Made by a program: the position numbers and the translations under genes. This document shows positions 28,294 through 40,831 of a stretch of DNA of 64,000 nt, one piece after another. Under the pieces are notes generated by a model, which worked only from the letters and a program-made list of their open reading frames with translations, searched no databases and had not been told where the DNA came from. The stretch is taken from the NCBI RefSeq assembly GCF_019656335.1, contig NZ_BPLZ01000016.1:1-64000 (forward strand). Reading direction: 5' to 3'. The stretch comes from Pseudomonas sp. NCCP-436. GTDB taxonomy: Bacteria > Pseudomonadota > Gammaproteobacteria > Pseudomonadales > Pseudomonadaceae. Numbering within the stretch: the stretch's first letter is position 1; each line of letters starts with the position of its first letter.

Positions 28294-28901
28294 TTACCGT
28301 TTGTTCTTGATGGAAGTGCCGAGCACCTGCAGGTACGCGACCAGCGCGTCCATCTCGGTGCTGCCTTTCACCGCGTCGCGGGCACCGGCGATTTCTTCGT
28401 CGGTGTACGGGATGCCGAAGCCACGCAGGACTTCCATCTTCTTCGCTGTCTCACGGCCGTCGAGTTTGTTTTCCACCAACCAGGGGTAGGCTGGCATCTT
28501 CGACTCGGGAACCACGTTGCGGGGGTTGTACAGGTGGGCGCGGTGCCACTCATCGGAGTAACGGCCGCCGACGCGGGCCAGATCCGGACCGGTACGCTTG
28601 GAACCCCAGAGGAAGGGATGATCCCAGACGCTTTCACCAGCAACGGAGTAGTGGCCGTAGCGCTCGGTTTCGGCGCGGAACGGACGGATCATCTGCGAGT
28701 GGCAGCCAACGCAGCCCTCACGGATGTAGATGTCGCGGCCTTCCAGTTGTAGAGCAGTGTAGGGCTTGAGGCCCTCCACCGGCTCGTTGGTGACGTCCTG
28801 GAAGAATAGCGGGACGATCTGGGTCAGGCCGCCAATGCTGACGGCAATCACCATCAGCAGCGCCATCAGGCCGATATTTTTCTCGAGAATCTCGTGTTTC
28901 A

Positions 28902-28902
<1 letters not shown>
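28294..28902 (-). CDS. ccoO1: cbb3 oxidase monoheme subunit CcoO, copy 1
   Basis: A 202-residue membrane-anchored cytochrome c with an N-terminal helix (12-32), the heme motif CVGCHSQMI near residue 61 and the conserved [21 protein letters not shown]. The start shares one base with the ccoN1 stop. Bases 28523-28701 are identical to the equivalent part of ccoO2, pointing to gene conversion. Confidence 0.95.
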
Positions 28903-30685
<1,783 letters not shown>

Positions 30686-31615
30686 TCAGCGAGCGTTTTC
30701 CTGACTCAGCTTGTAGACATAGGCGGCCAGAAGATGAGCCTTGTCGTTTCCGAGGAAGTCGCCTTGAGGCGGCATGTTGCCGCTGCGACCATAACGAATG
30801 GTCTGCTGCAGTTGGGCAAAGCTGCTGCCGTAGATGAACGCCGAAGGCTGAGTCAGGTTCGGCGCGCCCAGTGCAGCCATACCAGTACCATCGGCGCCGT
30901 GGCAGGCGAAGCAGGTGCTGGCGAAAATCGCCTTGCCGTTGGCCATATCCGCGCTGCGGGCGTCTTCAGGCAGTGGACGGCCTGCCAGTTCGCTGAGCAC
31001 GTAGGCAGCTACGTCGCGGACGCCTTCTTCGCCGATCACCGGGCCCTGGGCGGGCATTACGCCGATCCGACCGTTGAGGATGGTAGCCTTGATTTCCTCC
31101 GGCTTGCCGCCCCAGCGCCATTCGCTGTCTGTCAGGTTCGGGAAGCCGTAGCTGCCTTTGGCATCGGAGCCGTGGCATACCGAACAGTTGGAAGCGAACA
31201 GGCGACCACCCATCTTCAACGCACGCTCGTCCTTGGCGACTTCTTCGATGGGCATGGCGGCATATTTGGCGAAGATCGGCCCGTAAAGCTCATCGGCACG
31301 ATCCATTTCGCGCTGCCACTGGTTGACCTGGGTCCAGCCATCCTCATAGCCCGGTAGCAGGCCCTTGAAGTTGCCCAGGCCCGGGTAGAGCAGCAGGTAG
31401 GCGACCGAAAATACCAAGGTGCCGACGAACAGCAGGAACCACCACTTCGGTAGTGGGTTGTCATATTCCTCGATGCCATCGAAGCTGTGCCCCATGGTTT
31501 GATCGGTGGGGTTCTTGTGTACTTCGCTCTTGCGGGTGGCGAAAATCAGCCAGAACAGTGCGACCAGCGAGCCGACGGTCAGCACAGTGATGTACCAGCT
31601 CCAGAAGGTGGTCAT
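30686..31615 (-). CDS. ccoP2: cbb3 oxidase diheme subunit CcoP, copy 2
   Basis: A 309-residue diheme cytochrome c with motifs CSVCHG and CFACHG and Met regions GVMPAQGP and GNMPPQGD. The region between the second helix and the first heme is about 20 residues shorter than in copy 1. It overlaps ccoQ2 by 4 bases. It is part of the Anr-box-bearing operon and thus probably the low-oxygen isoform. Confidence 0.95.
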   Translation of the reverse strand: MTTFWSWYITVLTVGSLVALFWLIFATRKSEVHKNPTDQTMGHSFDGIEEYDNPLPKWWFLLFVGTLVFSVAYLLLYPGLGNFKGLLPGYEDGWTQVNQWQREMDRADELYGPIFAKYAAMPIEEVAKDERALKMGGRLFASNCSVCHGSDAKGSYGFPNLTDSEWRWGGKPEEIKATILNGRIGVMPAQGPVIGEEGVRDVAAYVLSELAGRPLPEDARSADMANGKAIFASTCFACHGADGTGMAALGAPNLTQPSAFIYGSSFAQLQQTIRYGRSGNMPPQGDFLGNDKAHLLAAYVYKLSQENAR

Positions 31616-31791
31616 TGGTAATTCCTCGAAACGTCGGGCTTGGCCTCATCAGCGAAGGGCAGGTTGGCCGCTTCGGCGAAGGCCTCGCGGCGCTTGCCGT
31701 TGTAGGCCCAGAGGGTGACGGCAGTGAAGGCGATCAGAACCAGCAGGGTGCCGATGCCTCGCAGGGTGCCGATATCGATCAGCTCGAACAT
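31612..31791 (-). CDS. ccoQ2: cbb3 oxidase subunit CcoQ, copy 2
   Basis: A 59-residue single-helix protein ([20 protein letters not shown]...) with the NLPFADEA motif. It is four residues longer at the N-terminus than CcoQ1 and shorter at the C-terminus. The longer open frame reaching 32052 runs back into ccoO2 and is not coding. Confidence 0.9.
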   Translation of the reverse strand: MFELIDIGTLRGIGTLLVLIAFTAVTLWAYNGKRREAFAEAANLPFADEAKPDVSRNYQ

Positions 31792-31796
31792 AGTGC

Positions 31797-32404
31797 TTAC
31801 CTCTTGTTCTTCACTGCGGTGCCGAGCACCTGGAGGTAGGCGACCAGCGCGTCCATTTCGCTCTTGCCCTTCACCGACTCGGCAGCAGCAACGATGTCCT
31901 CGTCGCTGTAGGGCACGCCAAGGGTACGCAGGGCGTTCATCTTGGCGGCGGTGTTCTTGCCGTCGAGGTTCTGCTCGACCAGCCAGGGATAGGCGGGCAT
32001 GATCGACTCCGGCACCACGTTGCGCGGGTTGTACAGGTGGGCGCGGTGCCACTCATCGGAGTAACGGCCGCCGACGCGGGCCAGATCCGGACCGGTACGC
32101 TTGGAACCCCAGAGGAAGGGATGATCCCAGACGCTTTCACCAGCAACGGAGTAGTGGCCGTAGCGCTCGGTTTCGGCGCGGAACGGACGGATCATCTGCG
32201 AGTGACAGCCGACACAGCCTTCGCGGATGTAGATGTCACGACCTTCCAACTGCAGAGCGGTGTAGGGCTTCATGCCTTCCACCGGCTCGTTGGTGACGTC
32301 CTGGAAGAACAGCGGGACGATCTGGGTCAGGCCGCCGATACTGACGGCCAGGATCATCACCAGGGCCATCAGGCCGATGTTCTTCTCGAGAATTTCGTGT
32401 TTCA

Positions 32405-32405
<1 letters not shown>
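31797..32405 (-). CDS. ccoO2: cbb3 oxidase monoheme subunit CcoO, copy 2
   Basis: A 202-residue protein nearly identical to CcoO1 over the first 140 residues (helix, [24 protein letters not shown]) and divergent at the C-terminal third ([22 protein letters not shown]). It overlaps the ccoN2 stop by one base. Bases 32026-32204 match ccoO1 exactly. Confidence 0.95.
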
Positions 32406-33844
<1,439 letters not shown>

Positions 33845-33945
33845 GTCTGGGCTTCCATACACGGTAATGGCTGTGCGTTCGATAACCGTGGCAGTCGCAG
33901 GCATGAGCAGGCCACGAACACCACGGATATCGACGCGAGGCAAGC

Positions 33946-34620
33946 ATGAGCAAAGGGGCATCGGGGTTTATTGACACGGGTCAATGTGAGCAGGAACAGC
34001 CCTGGCTGTGGGACGAAGCGCCGCAGGGGGTATTTGCTACGCTGATTCTGGCGCATGGCGCGGGAGCGCCAATGGACAGTTCGTTTATGCAGCAGATGGC
34101 TCAGGGACTTGCGGTACGCGGCGTACGGGTGGTGCGTTTCGAATTCACCTATATGGCTCTGCGGCGCATGGATGGGCGCAAACGCCCGCCCAATCCGCAG
34201 GCGCAGTTGTTGCAGCAATGGCGTGAGGTTTACGCCAAGGTGCGCCAACAGGTCGCAGGGCCGCTGGCCATCGGCGGCAAGTCCATGGGGGGGCGCATGG
34301 CCAGCTTGCTGGCCGACGAACTGGGCGTATCGGCGCTGACCTGCCTGGGGTATCCCTTCCATCCGGCTGGCAAGCCGGACAAACCGCGTGTTGCCCACTT
34401 GACCGGACTGACTACTCCGACGCTGATTGTTCAAGGCGAACGAGACGCTTTGGGCGGTCGCGAGCGGGTGGCTGACTATGTTCTATCGCCGGCCATCGAA
34501 CTGCACTGGCTGAAGGCCGCCGATCACGACCTGAGGCCGCTGAAAAGCTCGGGTATCAGCCACGAGCAGCACCTGGAGCGGGCTGCCGATGCAATTGCTG
34601 CCTTCCTGCAGGCACGCTGA
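33946..34620 (+). CDS. Alpha/beta hydrolase (KANL3/Tex30-like)
   Basis: A 224-residue cytoplasmic hydrolase of the dienelactone-hydrolase-like KANL3/Tex30 group: [16 protein letters not shown] (oxyanion region, residues 34-49), nucleophile Ser in [12 protein letters not shown] near 110, an acidic residue in QGERDALG near 165 and His in AADHDL near 190. The substrate is unknown. GAGGC precedes the ATG by 5 bases. The start of the gene carries the Anr site that probably serves ccoN2 on the other strand. Confidence 0.82.
   Translation: MSKGASGFIDTGQCEQEQPWLWDEAPQGVFATLILAHGAGAPMDSSFMQQMAQGLAVRGVRVVRFEFTYMALRRMDGRKRPPNPQAQLLQQWREVYAKVRQQVAGPLAIGGKSMGGRMASLLADELGVSALTCLGYPFHPAGKPDKPRVAHLTGLTTPTLIVQGERDALGGRERVADYVLSPAIELHWLKAADHDLRPLKSSGISHEQHLERAADAIAAFLQAR
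33971..33984 (-). promoter_or_regulatory. Anr/FNR box upstream of ccoN2
   Basis: TTGAC-ACGG-GTCAA is a perfect inverted repeat and an 8 of 10 match to the Anr consensus, about 130 bases before the ccoN2 ATG. It lies within codons 9-13 of the divergent hydrolase gene. Anr activation of cco2 but not cco1 is known in P. aeruginosa. Confidence 0.7.
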
Positions 34621-34643
34621 ACGACAGGCAGTGAAGGCCTGTT

Positions 34644-35465
34644 TCAGTTGTGTGGCATGTCTTGCGGCACTGGTACCTTGTGGCTGGCCATGTGCTGCAG
34701 GTAGGCGAGCAGGGCGTTGAGTTCTTCAACTGGCAGGATCGCCTCGGTGAAGGCCGGCATTCGTCCCTGCGGCCAGCGCCGCAGGCTTTGCGGGTTCCGG
34801 ATGTATTGAGCCAGGAAATCGCCGCTGAAGTACTCGGTCGGGTTGTGCGGGATATTCAGGTCCGGCCCGAATGTGGCGTCGCCTGCAGCATTGAGGCGAT
34901 GACAGGCCATGCAATGCCTCTGGTAGGCGGCGTATCCGGCCTGGATTTCGACGCCGGCTTCTGGCGCCGGAAGCAACTGGGGAAATCGTTGAGCCACTGG
35001 CGCCTGCAGACGAATTCGGCTGACCTGATAAGGCCACTGTTCAGGGCTGATCTGGCTGGCTGCCGGATCGCTCCAGACCAGATAGAAGGGGCCGGCGCTA
35101 GGCCTGCCGGGTGCCAGGGGCGGCCAGGGGTACTGCGTATCCTCCACCGCCAGCCAGGCGCGAGCGCCTTCACTGGCGAGCAGGATGGACGCTGGTAGCT
35201 CGGCGGCAAAGCCGTCCAGCGCGATCACTTGCAGATGATCGCCGGGGGCCAAGCCCTCGAGCAATGTACGGGCTGGCACGGCCCGGTAGCGCATGCTGCG
35301 TTTGTAGCTAACATCATCGGCGATCTCGATATCGCGGATCTGAGGATGGCTTAACAAGGCTTCTGTGGTCCAGACCTGCGGCGTTTCGTCGAGTTCGATC
35401 ATCAATTCGGCGGCCATGGCTGTTCTGCCGAGGGCCATCAGGATTACCAGCAGCAATTGCTTCAC
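34644..35465 (-). CDS. Cytochrome c with N-terminal molybdopterin-oxidoreductase-like domain
   Basis: A 273-residue periplasmic protein: signal peptide to AMA (residue 18), then a 140-residue domain resembling the fold of molybdopterin oxidoreductases (VSYKRSMRYRAVPARTLLEGL, ALDGFAAELPAS, GPFYLVWSDP) but without a cofactor cysteine, then a monoheme cytochrome c (CMACHR near residue 185, Met ligand in GRMPAF near 235). It probably transfers electrons in the periplasm; its partner is unknown. It converges on the hydrolase gene. Confidence 0.75.
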   Translation of the reverse strand: MKQLLLVILMALGRTAMAAELMIELDETPQVWTTEALLSHPQIRDIEIADDVSYKRSMRYRAVPARTLLEGLAPGDHLQVIALDGFAAELPASILLASEGARAWLAVEDTQYPWPPLAPGRPSAGPFYLVWSDPAASQISPEQWPYQVSRIRLQAPVAQRFPQLLPAPEAGVEIQAGYAAYQRHCMACHRLNAAGDATFGPDLNIPHNPTEYFSGDFLAQYIRNPQSLRRWPQGRMPAFTEAILPVEELNALLAYLQHMASHKVPVPQDMPHN

Positions 35466-35640
35466 GTCAGTAGCTCCACCTTGCGGGCAACAGTCCGGAC
35501 GAATGGGGGTAAGGCATCCGGCGTTCTTTCTGGCTGTCGCCGGAAGCCGTCGTGGTGGACATGATGCCAGAGAGGCCTGCGTACGGCAGTGGATCGCTTG
35601 CCGCCCTACCAGGGTTGGATCAGGCGGTTGCGGCTGCAGT

Positions 35641-35736
35641 TTAGCTGACCAGGCGGGTCAGGTTGGGAAGGATGAGAATGACCGTCGTGGCGAATAGGAT
35701 GACTCCAGCCTGGCGGTATTTAGGCTGCTTGAACAT
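35641..35736 (-). CDS. 31-residue single-pass membrane peptide
   Basis: A short frame with a good ribosome-binding site (AAGAAGG, 9 bases before the ATG). It encodes MFKQPKYRQAG followed by a clear hydrophobic helix (VILFATTVILILPNL) and TRLVS. The basic N-terminus and central helix are typical of bacterial membrane microproteins. It lies 175 bases upstream of the cytochrome gene on the same strand. I do not recognise a family, and the frame is too short for statistics alone to prove it. Confidence 0.5.
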   Translation of the reverse strand: MFKQPKYRQAGVILFATTVILILPNLTRLVS

Positions 35737-36175
35737 GGCCGTATGCCTTCTTGTAAGGGATGGCGGATGCCGGCCGTAATGCATTGCATGGCTGGCTGTT
35801 GCTGGCCCTCTGTGCAGGGGCTGACCAGCTGTCCCGGCACCGCTGGCTGACGGTTCCACCTCTCCGTTCAGCACGGGCGTACAAATAACTCTAGGGCCGC
35901 TGCCGTCGCTCCTTAGACCTCTTGGTTCCTAAAAGAAAACAGTTTCAAGCATCCGGCTATGCAAAAAAGTGTGAGTCGGACGTAAGCCTTGCGCTAGACG
36001 GCCGGCAACTGCCAAATCGGGCAAGCCACCGTTCGTCTGAGCGCAGGCGTCAATGGGGCTGAGCACTTCGGTCATTGAGCACTAAGCCTGGGGCGTTAAG
36101 GTAGGGGCGTTCCCATCCCCCGCTGGCGCTTCAGGGGCAAGATTGGTCGGCGCCGCATGAGCTATCGAGGACAGC
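35737..36175. other. Intergenic region upstream of the beta-oxidation pair
   Basis: 439 bases without a supportable gene. The part at 35930-35970 is AT-rich and could contain promoter elements. The thiolase gene has a GAGGAC ribosome-binding site just before its ATG. I find no obvious operator palindrome or tRNA. Confidence 0.5.
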
Positions 36176-37381
36176 ATGACCGAGGCATATATTTTCGATG
36201 CGCTGCGCACGCCGCGTGGCAAGGGTAAGAAAGATGGCGCATTGCACAGTGTCAAACCGGTTCAACTGGTTGCCGGCCTGCTCAGGGCCCTGCAGGAACG
36301 CAACGGCCTGGACACCCGTCAGGTCGACGATATCGTTCTCGGCTGTGTGACGCCGGTGGGCGACCAGGGCGCCGATATTGCCAAGACCGCGGCCATGGTC
36401 GCGGACTGGGACGTCAGCGTGGCCGGCGTGCAGCTCAACCGTTTCTGCGCTTCGGGGCTGGAAGCGGTGAACATCGGCGCGATGAAGGTGCGCTCCGGCT
36501 TCGAGGACCTGGTAGTGGTCGGCGGCGTCGAGTCCATGTCGCGCGTGCCCATGGGCTCGGACGGCGGCGCCTGGGTGATGGACCCGGAGACCAATATCCA
36601 CTCCAATTTCGTGCCGCAGGGCATCGGTGCGGACCTGATCGCCACCCTCGAGGGCTTCAGTCGCGCGGACGTGGATGCTTTCGCCCTGCGTTCGCAGCAG
36701 AAGGCCGCGCGCGCCAGTGCCGATGGCTCCTTCGCCAAATCGCTGATTCCGGTGACCGACCAGAACGGCATCGTCATCCTCGATCATGACGAGTTCATCC
36801 GCGGCGACAGCACCTTCGAGGGCCTCGGCAAGCTCAAGCCGAGCTTCGAGATGATGGGGCAGATGGGCTTCGACGCCACCGCCTTGCGCGTGTACAGCCA
36901 CGTCGAGCGCATCGACCACGTGCACACCCCGGGCAACAGCTCGGGCATCGTCGACGGCGCGGCGCTGATGCTGATCGGCTCCGAGGCCAAGGGCAAGGAG
37001 CTGGGCCTCAAGCCCCGGGCGCGTGTGGTCGCCACGGCGGTGACCAGCACCGACCCGACCATCATGCTCACCGGCCCGGCGCCGGCCACCCGCAAGGCGC
37101 TGGCCAAGGCCGGGCTGAGCGTCGAGGACATCGACCTGTTCGAGGTCAACGAGGCGTTTGCCTCCGTCGTCATGAAGTTCATGAAGGACATGGGCGTTAG
37201 CGAGGACAAGGTCAACGTCAACGGCGGCTCCATCGCCATGGGCCACCCGCTGGGCGCCACCGGCTGCGCCATCCTCGGCACCCTGCTCGACGAATTGGAA
37301 AAACGCGACCTGCGTTACGGCCTGGCCACTCTCTGTGTAGGTGGCGGCATGGGTATCGCGACGATTATTGAAAGAGTTTGA
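36176..37381 (+). CDS. Acetyl-CoA C-acyltransferase (thiolase)
   Basis: A 401-residue thiolase. The nucleophile Cys is in [12 protein letters not shown] (near residue 90), the catalytic His in GHPLGATG (near 358) and the second Cys in LCVGGGMG (near 390). It cleaves 3-ketoacyl-CoA to acetyl-CoA and a shortened acyl-CoA. The gene lies 16 bases before a FadB-like gene, so together they form a beta-oxidation alpha/beta complex, here in thiolase-first order. GC content is higher than in neighbouring genes. Confidence 0.92.
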   Translation: MTEAYIFDALRTPRGKGKKDGALHSVKPVQLVAGLLRALQERNGLDTRQVDDIVLGCVTPVGDQGADIAKTAAMVADWDVSVAGVQLNRFCASGLEAVNIGAMKVRSGFEDLVVVGGVESMSRVPMGSDGGAWVMDPETNIHSNFVPQGIGADLIATLEGFSRADVDAFALRSQQKAARASADGSFAKSLIPVTDQNGIVILDHDEFIRGDSTFEGLGKLKPSFEMMGQMGFDATALRVYSHVERIDHVHTPGNSSGIVDGAALMLIGSEAKGKELGLKPRARVVATAVTSTDPTIMLTGPAPATRKALAKAGLSVEDIDLFEVNEAFASVVMKFMKDMGVSEDKVNVNGGSIAMGHPLGATGCAILGTLLDELEKRDLRYGLATLCVGGGMGIATIIERV

Positions 37382-37397
37382 GGCGGGGATAAGAAAA

Positions 37398-39557
37398 ATG
37401 ACTGACGCCATCCGTTACGAAAAGGGCCAGGACAATATCGTCGTCCTGACCATGGACATGCCCGGCCAGAGCGCCAACACCATGAACGCGGCCTACCGCG
37501 AGGCCATGGGCGCCACCGTGGCGCGCCTGGAGGCCGAAAAGGATTCCATCGCCGGGGTGATCGTCACCTCCGCCAAGAAGACCTTCTTCGCCGGCGGCGA
37601 CCTGAACGAGCTGATCAAGGTCACCAAGGCCGACGCCAAGCCGTTCTACGACATGATCCTCAACATCAAGGGCCAGCTGCGCCGCCTGGAGACCCTCGGC
37701 AAGCCGGTGGTCGCCGCGATCAACGGCGCCGCCCTGGGCGGTGGCTGGGAAATCTGCCTGGCCTGCCACCACCGCATCGCCCTGAACAGTTCCAGCGTGC
37801 AGCTGGGCCTGCCGGAGGTCACCCTCGGCCTGCTGCCGGGCGGTGGCGGCGTGGTGCGCATGGTGCGCCTGCTCGGCCTGGAGAAGGCCCTGCCGTATCT
37901 GGCCGAAGGCAAGAAGGTGCGCCCGGACGCCGCGCTCAAGGCCGGGCTGATCCACGATCTCGCCGATACTGCCGAGGAGATGCTGGCCAAGGCCCGCGCC
38001 TGGATCCTCGCCAACCCCAACGCCGTGCAGCCATGGGACGTGAAGGGCTACAAGATCCCCGGCGGCACCCCGAGCACCCCGGCCGTGGCACAGATGCTGG
38101 CCATCGCGCCGAGCGTGCTGCGGGACAAGACCAAGGGCTGCTTCCCGGCGCCGGAGAAGATCATGTGCGCCGCCGTCGAGGGCGCTCAGGTCGACTTCGA
38201 CACCGCGCAGATCATCGAGGCGCGCTACTTCACCGAGCTGACCTGCGGCCAGGTGGCGAAGAACATGATCGGCACCTTCTGGTTCCAGCTCAACGAGATC
38301 AATGCCGGCAGCTCACGCCCGCAGGGCTTCCCGCAGTACGTGACCAGGAAGGTCGGCGTACTCGGCGCCGGCATGATGGGGGCCGGCATCGCCTACGTGT
38401 CGGCCGCCGCCGGCATCGAGGTGGTGCTGAAAGACGTGTCCATCGAAGCGGCAGAGAAGGGCAAGGCCTACTCGGCCGGCCTGCTCGACAAGAAGGTCAG
38501 CCGTGGCCAGATGACTGCCGAGAAGCGCGATGCCTTCCTCGCCCGGATCAAGCCGACCGTTAGCGACGCCGACTTCGAAGGCTGCGACCTGATCATCGAA
38601 GCGGTGTTCGAGGATCGTGAGCTGAAAGGCCGCGTCACCGCGGCCGCCGAAGCCGCTGCGCTGCCCGATGCGGTGATCGCGTCCAACACCTCGACCCTGC
38701 CGATCACCGGCCTGGCCACCGCGGTGCAGAAGCAGGACAAGTTCATCGGTCTGCATTTCTTCAGCCCGGTCGACAAGATGCCGCTGGTGGAGATCATTCG
38801 CGGCGCCAGGACCAGTGACGAGACCCTGGCCCGTGGCTTCGACTACGTGCTGCAGATCAAAAAGACCCCGATCGTGGTCGAGGACAGCCGCGGCTTCTTC
38901 ACCTCACGGGTGTTCGGCACCTTCACCAACGAAGGCATCGCCATGCTCGGCGAGGGCGTCAGCGCGGCGATGATCGAGACCGAGGCGCGCAAGGCCGGCA
39001 TGCCGGTGGGCCCGCTGGCGATCAGCGACGAAGTGTCGATGAGCCTGATGGAGCATATCCGCCAGCAGACCATCAAGGACTTGGCCGCCGAGGGCAAGCA
39101 GGCACCGCAGCACCCCGCCTTTGCCGTGATCGACCTGATGCTCAAGGAGTACAAGCGCCCGGGCAAGGCTGCCGGTGGCGGCTTCTACGACTACCCGGCG
39201 GCCGGCGCTCCGGCCGGTGGCAGGAAGCACCTGTGGCCGGAGCTCAAGACCCGCTTCGAGAAGGCGGACGCGCAGATCTCTCAGGAAGACGTGCGCGACC
39301 GCCTACTGTTCATCCAGGCCATCGAGACCGTGCGCTGCCTGGAGGAGGGCGTGTTGAAGTCGGTTGCCGACGCCAATATCGGCTCGATCTTCGGCATCGG
39401 CTTCGCCGCCTGGACCGGCGGGGCGCTGCAGTTCATCAACCAGTACGGGGTGAAGGACTTCGTTGACCGCGCCCAGTACCTGGCCGAGCAGTATGGCGAG
39501 CGCTTCCTGCCGCCGGCGCTGCTACTGGAGAAGGCGGCCCGTGCCGAGGTGTTCTGA
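37398..39557 (+). CDS. FadB-like enoyl-CoA hydratase/3-hydroxyacyl-CoA dehydrogenase
   Basis: A 719-residue multifunctional protein. The hydratase part (residues 1-200) has FFAGGDLNEL and the catalytic Glu region LGLPEVTLGLLPGGGG. A linker and a Rossmann dehydrogenase follow (GVLGAGMMGAGIAY near 316), with FIGLHFFSPVDKMPLVEII and the tandem C-terminal domains after that. It hydrates enoyl-CoA and oxidises the product. I chose the ATG at 37398 after the thiolase; the frame is open 19 codons further back inside it. The substrate chain length is not predictable. Confidence 0.92.
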   Translation: MTDAIRYEKGQDNIVVLTMDMPGQSANTMNAAYREAMGATVARLEAEKDSIAGVIVTSAKKTFFAGGDLNELIKVTKADAKPFYDMILNIKGQLRRLETLGKPVVAAINGAALGGGWEICLACHHRIALNSSSVQLGLPEVTLGLLPGGGGVVRMVRLLGLEKALPYLAEGKKVRPDAALKAGLIHDLADTAEEMLAKARAWILANPNAVQPWDVKGYKIPGGTPSTPAVAQMLAIAPSVLRDKTKGCFPAPEKIMCAAVEGAQVDFDTAQIIEARYFTELTCGQVAKNMIGTFWFQLNEINAGSSRPQGFPQYVTRKVGVLGAGMMGAGIAYVSAAAGIEVVLKDVSIEAAEKGKAYSAGLLDKKVSRGQMTAEKRDAFLARIKPTVSDADFEGCDLIIEAVFEDRELKGRVTAAAEAAALPDAVIASNTSTLPITGLATAVQKQDKFIGLHFFSPVDKMPLVEIIRGARTSDETLARGFDYVLQIKKTPIVVEDSRGFFTSRVFGTFTNEGIAMLGEGVSAAMIETEARKAGMPVGPLAISDEVSMSLMEHIRQQTIKDLAAEGKQAPQHPAFAVIDLMLKEYKRPGKAAGGGFYDYPAAGAPAGGRKHLWPELKTRFEKADAQISQEDVRDRLLFIQAIETVRCLEEGVLKSVADANIGSIFGIGFAAWTGGALQFINQYGVKDFVDRAQYLAEQYGERFLPPALLLEKAARAEVF

Positions 39558-39571
39558 AATTGATGGACGAT

Positions 39572-39606
39572 AATCATCGCCCGGGATCTGATCCCGGTTG
39601 ATGATT
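39572..39606 (+). terminator. Long near-perfect inverted repeat after the FadB-like gene
   Basis: Arms AATCATCGCCCGGGATC and GATCCCGGTTGATGATT pair at 15 of 17 positions around a single central base, starting 15 bases after the stop. There is no following T-run, so it may be a transcript-end stem-loop or a protein-binding palindrome. Confidence 0.5.
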
Positions 39607-39792
39607 GTGATCTGTAACCCAAGACTGTCTCCGGGGCTGTAAATTTTAATTTACGACTTCCCAGGAGTCTCTTTTCTTTTGTTTAGGATGGTTATCTGCT
39701 CTAAAACTGGCGCGGCTATTTCTTTGTTGGTAGGCATATGTTAAGAAAAACGCACAATTCACTCCTGCCTCCGTGCCACCACAGGAAATCTC

Positions 39793-40518
39793 ATGTCACT
39801 GCGTATTTGTATTCTGGAAACCGACATTCTTCGCCCCGAACTGATCGATCAGTATCAGGGCTATGGTCGTATGTTCGAACAACTGTTCGCTCAGCAGCCG
39901 ATTGAAGCGGAGTTCAGTGTCTACAACGTGGTGGAGGGGCACTATCCGCCCGATGATGAAAAATTCGATGCCTACCTGGTAACCGGTAGCAAGGCCGATT
40001 CCTTCGGTGATGATCCCTGGATTCAGACCCTCAAGACCTACTTGCTCGAACGTTACCAGCGAGGGGACAAGTTGCTCGGCATCTGCTTTGGCCATCAGTT
40101 GCTGGCGTTGCTGCTGGGTGGAAAGACCGAACGGGCCAAGCAGGGCTGGGGAGTCGGTGTACACAGCTATCGCCTGGAAAATCGTCCGGAATGGATGACG
40201 CCGGCGCTGGACGAGTTGCAGTTGCTGATCAGTCATCAAGATCAGGTCACTCGCATGCCGGAGAATGCCACGCTGCTGGCCTCCAGTGATTTCTGCCCTG
40301 TCGGGGCCTATCACATCGGCGATCAGGTACTGTGCTTCCAGGGGCATCCGGAGTTTGTTCACGAATATTCCCGCGCCTTGCTCGATCTGCGTCAGCGTCA
40401 TCTGGGTGAGGAGATCTACCAGCAGGGCGTAAACAGTCTTGCGCAGTCCCATCAAGGCAAGGCGGTAGCCGAATGGATGATGCGCTTTGTCGCTCAGGGT
40501 AGGCAGAGCGCAGTCTGA
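39793..40518 (+). CDS. Class I glutamine amidotransferase-like protein
   Basis: A 241-residue protein with the class I (triad) amidotransferase fold: nucleophile Cys in LGICFGHQLLA (near residue 97), and the catalytic His and Glu in CFQGHPEF (near 180). It resembles GMP-synthase-like stand-alone amidotransferases that act on gamma-glutamyl compounds. The substrate is not known. It has its own terminator and stands alone, preceded by an AT-rich 235-base spacer. Confidence 0.85.
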   Translation: MSLRICILETDILRPELIDQYQGYGRMFEQLFAQQPIEAEFSVYNVVEGHYPPDDEKFDAYLVTGSKADSFGDDPWIQTLKTYLLERYQRGDKLLGICFGHQLLALLLGGKTERAKQGWGVGVHSYRLENRPEWMTPALDELQLLISHQDQVTRMPENATLLASSDFCPVGAYHIGDQVLCFQGHPEFVHEYSRALLDLRQRHLGEEIYQQGVNSLAQSHQGKAVAEWMMRFVAQGRQSAV

Positions 40519-40537
40519 AAACTGACGTAGAACTGAT

Positions 40538-40574
40538 AAGCCCTGTGAAGGTGACGTCTTCACGGGGCTTTTTC
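40538..40574 (+). terminator. Terminator of the amidotransferase gene
   Basis: A strong stem pairs AAGCCCTGTGAAG with CTTCACGGGGCTT around a 7-base loop and is followed by T residues. It ends 20 bases after the stop region. Confidence 0.85.
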
Positions 40575-40682
40575 ATTTTGGCCGCCAGCATCACAGTTGA
40601 TGCGTGCTTTAGCGCGGCCCCGAAGAGGGGAGTGAAGCGAATAACCTGGGGCGTAGTCCCTGGTGATAGTTCGCTGAAAATG

Positions 40683-40710
40683 AAAAAGCCCCGGTATGAA
40701 CCGGGGCTTT
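40683..40710 (-). terminator. Terminator of tRNA-Asn
   Basis: On the minus strand AAAGCCCCGGT and its complement form an 11-bp stem with a four-base loop and end in a run of T. It starts a few bases after the tRNA 3' end. Confidence 0.85.
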
Positions 40711-40715
40711 GAATT

Positions 40716-40791
40716 TGGCTCCGCGACCTGGACTCGAACCAGGGACCCAATGATTAACAGTCATTTGCTCTACCGACTGAGCTATCGCGGA
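40716..40791 (-). tRNA. tRNA-Asn (GUU)
   Basis: A 76-base cloverleaf on the minus strand with encoded CCA. The acceptor arms TCCGCGA/TCGCGGA pair perfectly; anticodon GTT sits in the loop CTGTTAA and the T-arm contains GGTTCGAGTCC. It is flanked by a promoter upstream and a terminator downstream. Confidence 0.96.
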
Positions 40792-40803
40792 ATTACGAAG
40801 CGT

Positions 40804-40831
40804 ATGTTACTGATTAAAAAAGAGAAGTCAA
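40804..40831 (-). promoter_or_regulatory. Sigma70 promoter of tRNA-Asn
   Basis: On the minus strand TTGACT (40826-40831) and TAACAT (40804-40809) are separated by 16 bases, placing transcription start a few bases before the tRNA. The bases between the -10 element and the tRNA are ACGCTTCGTAAT. Confidence 0.65.

Noticed and set aside
36131..37411. A 426-codon open frame on the minus strand opposite the thiolase gene
   Set aside because: It mirrors a well-supported thiolase, and its translation is a low-complexity His/Gly/Arg-rich product of GC3 bias, with no recognisable domain.
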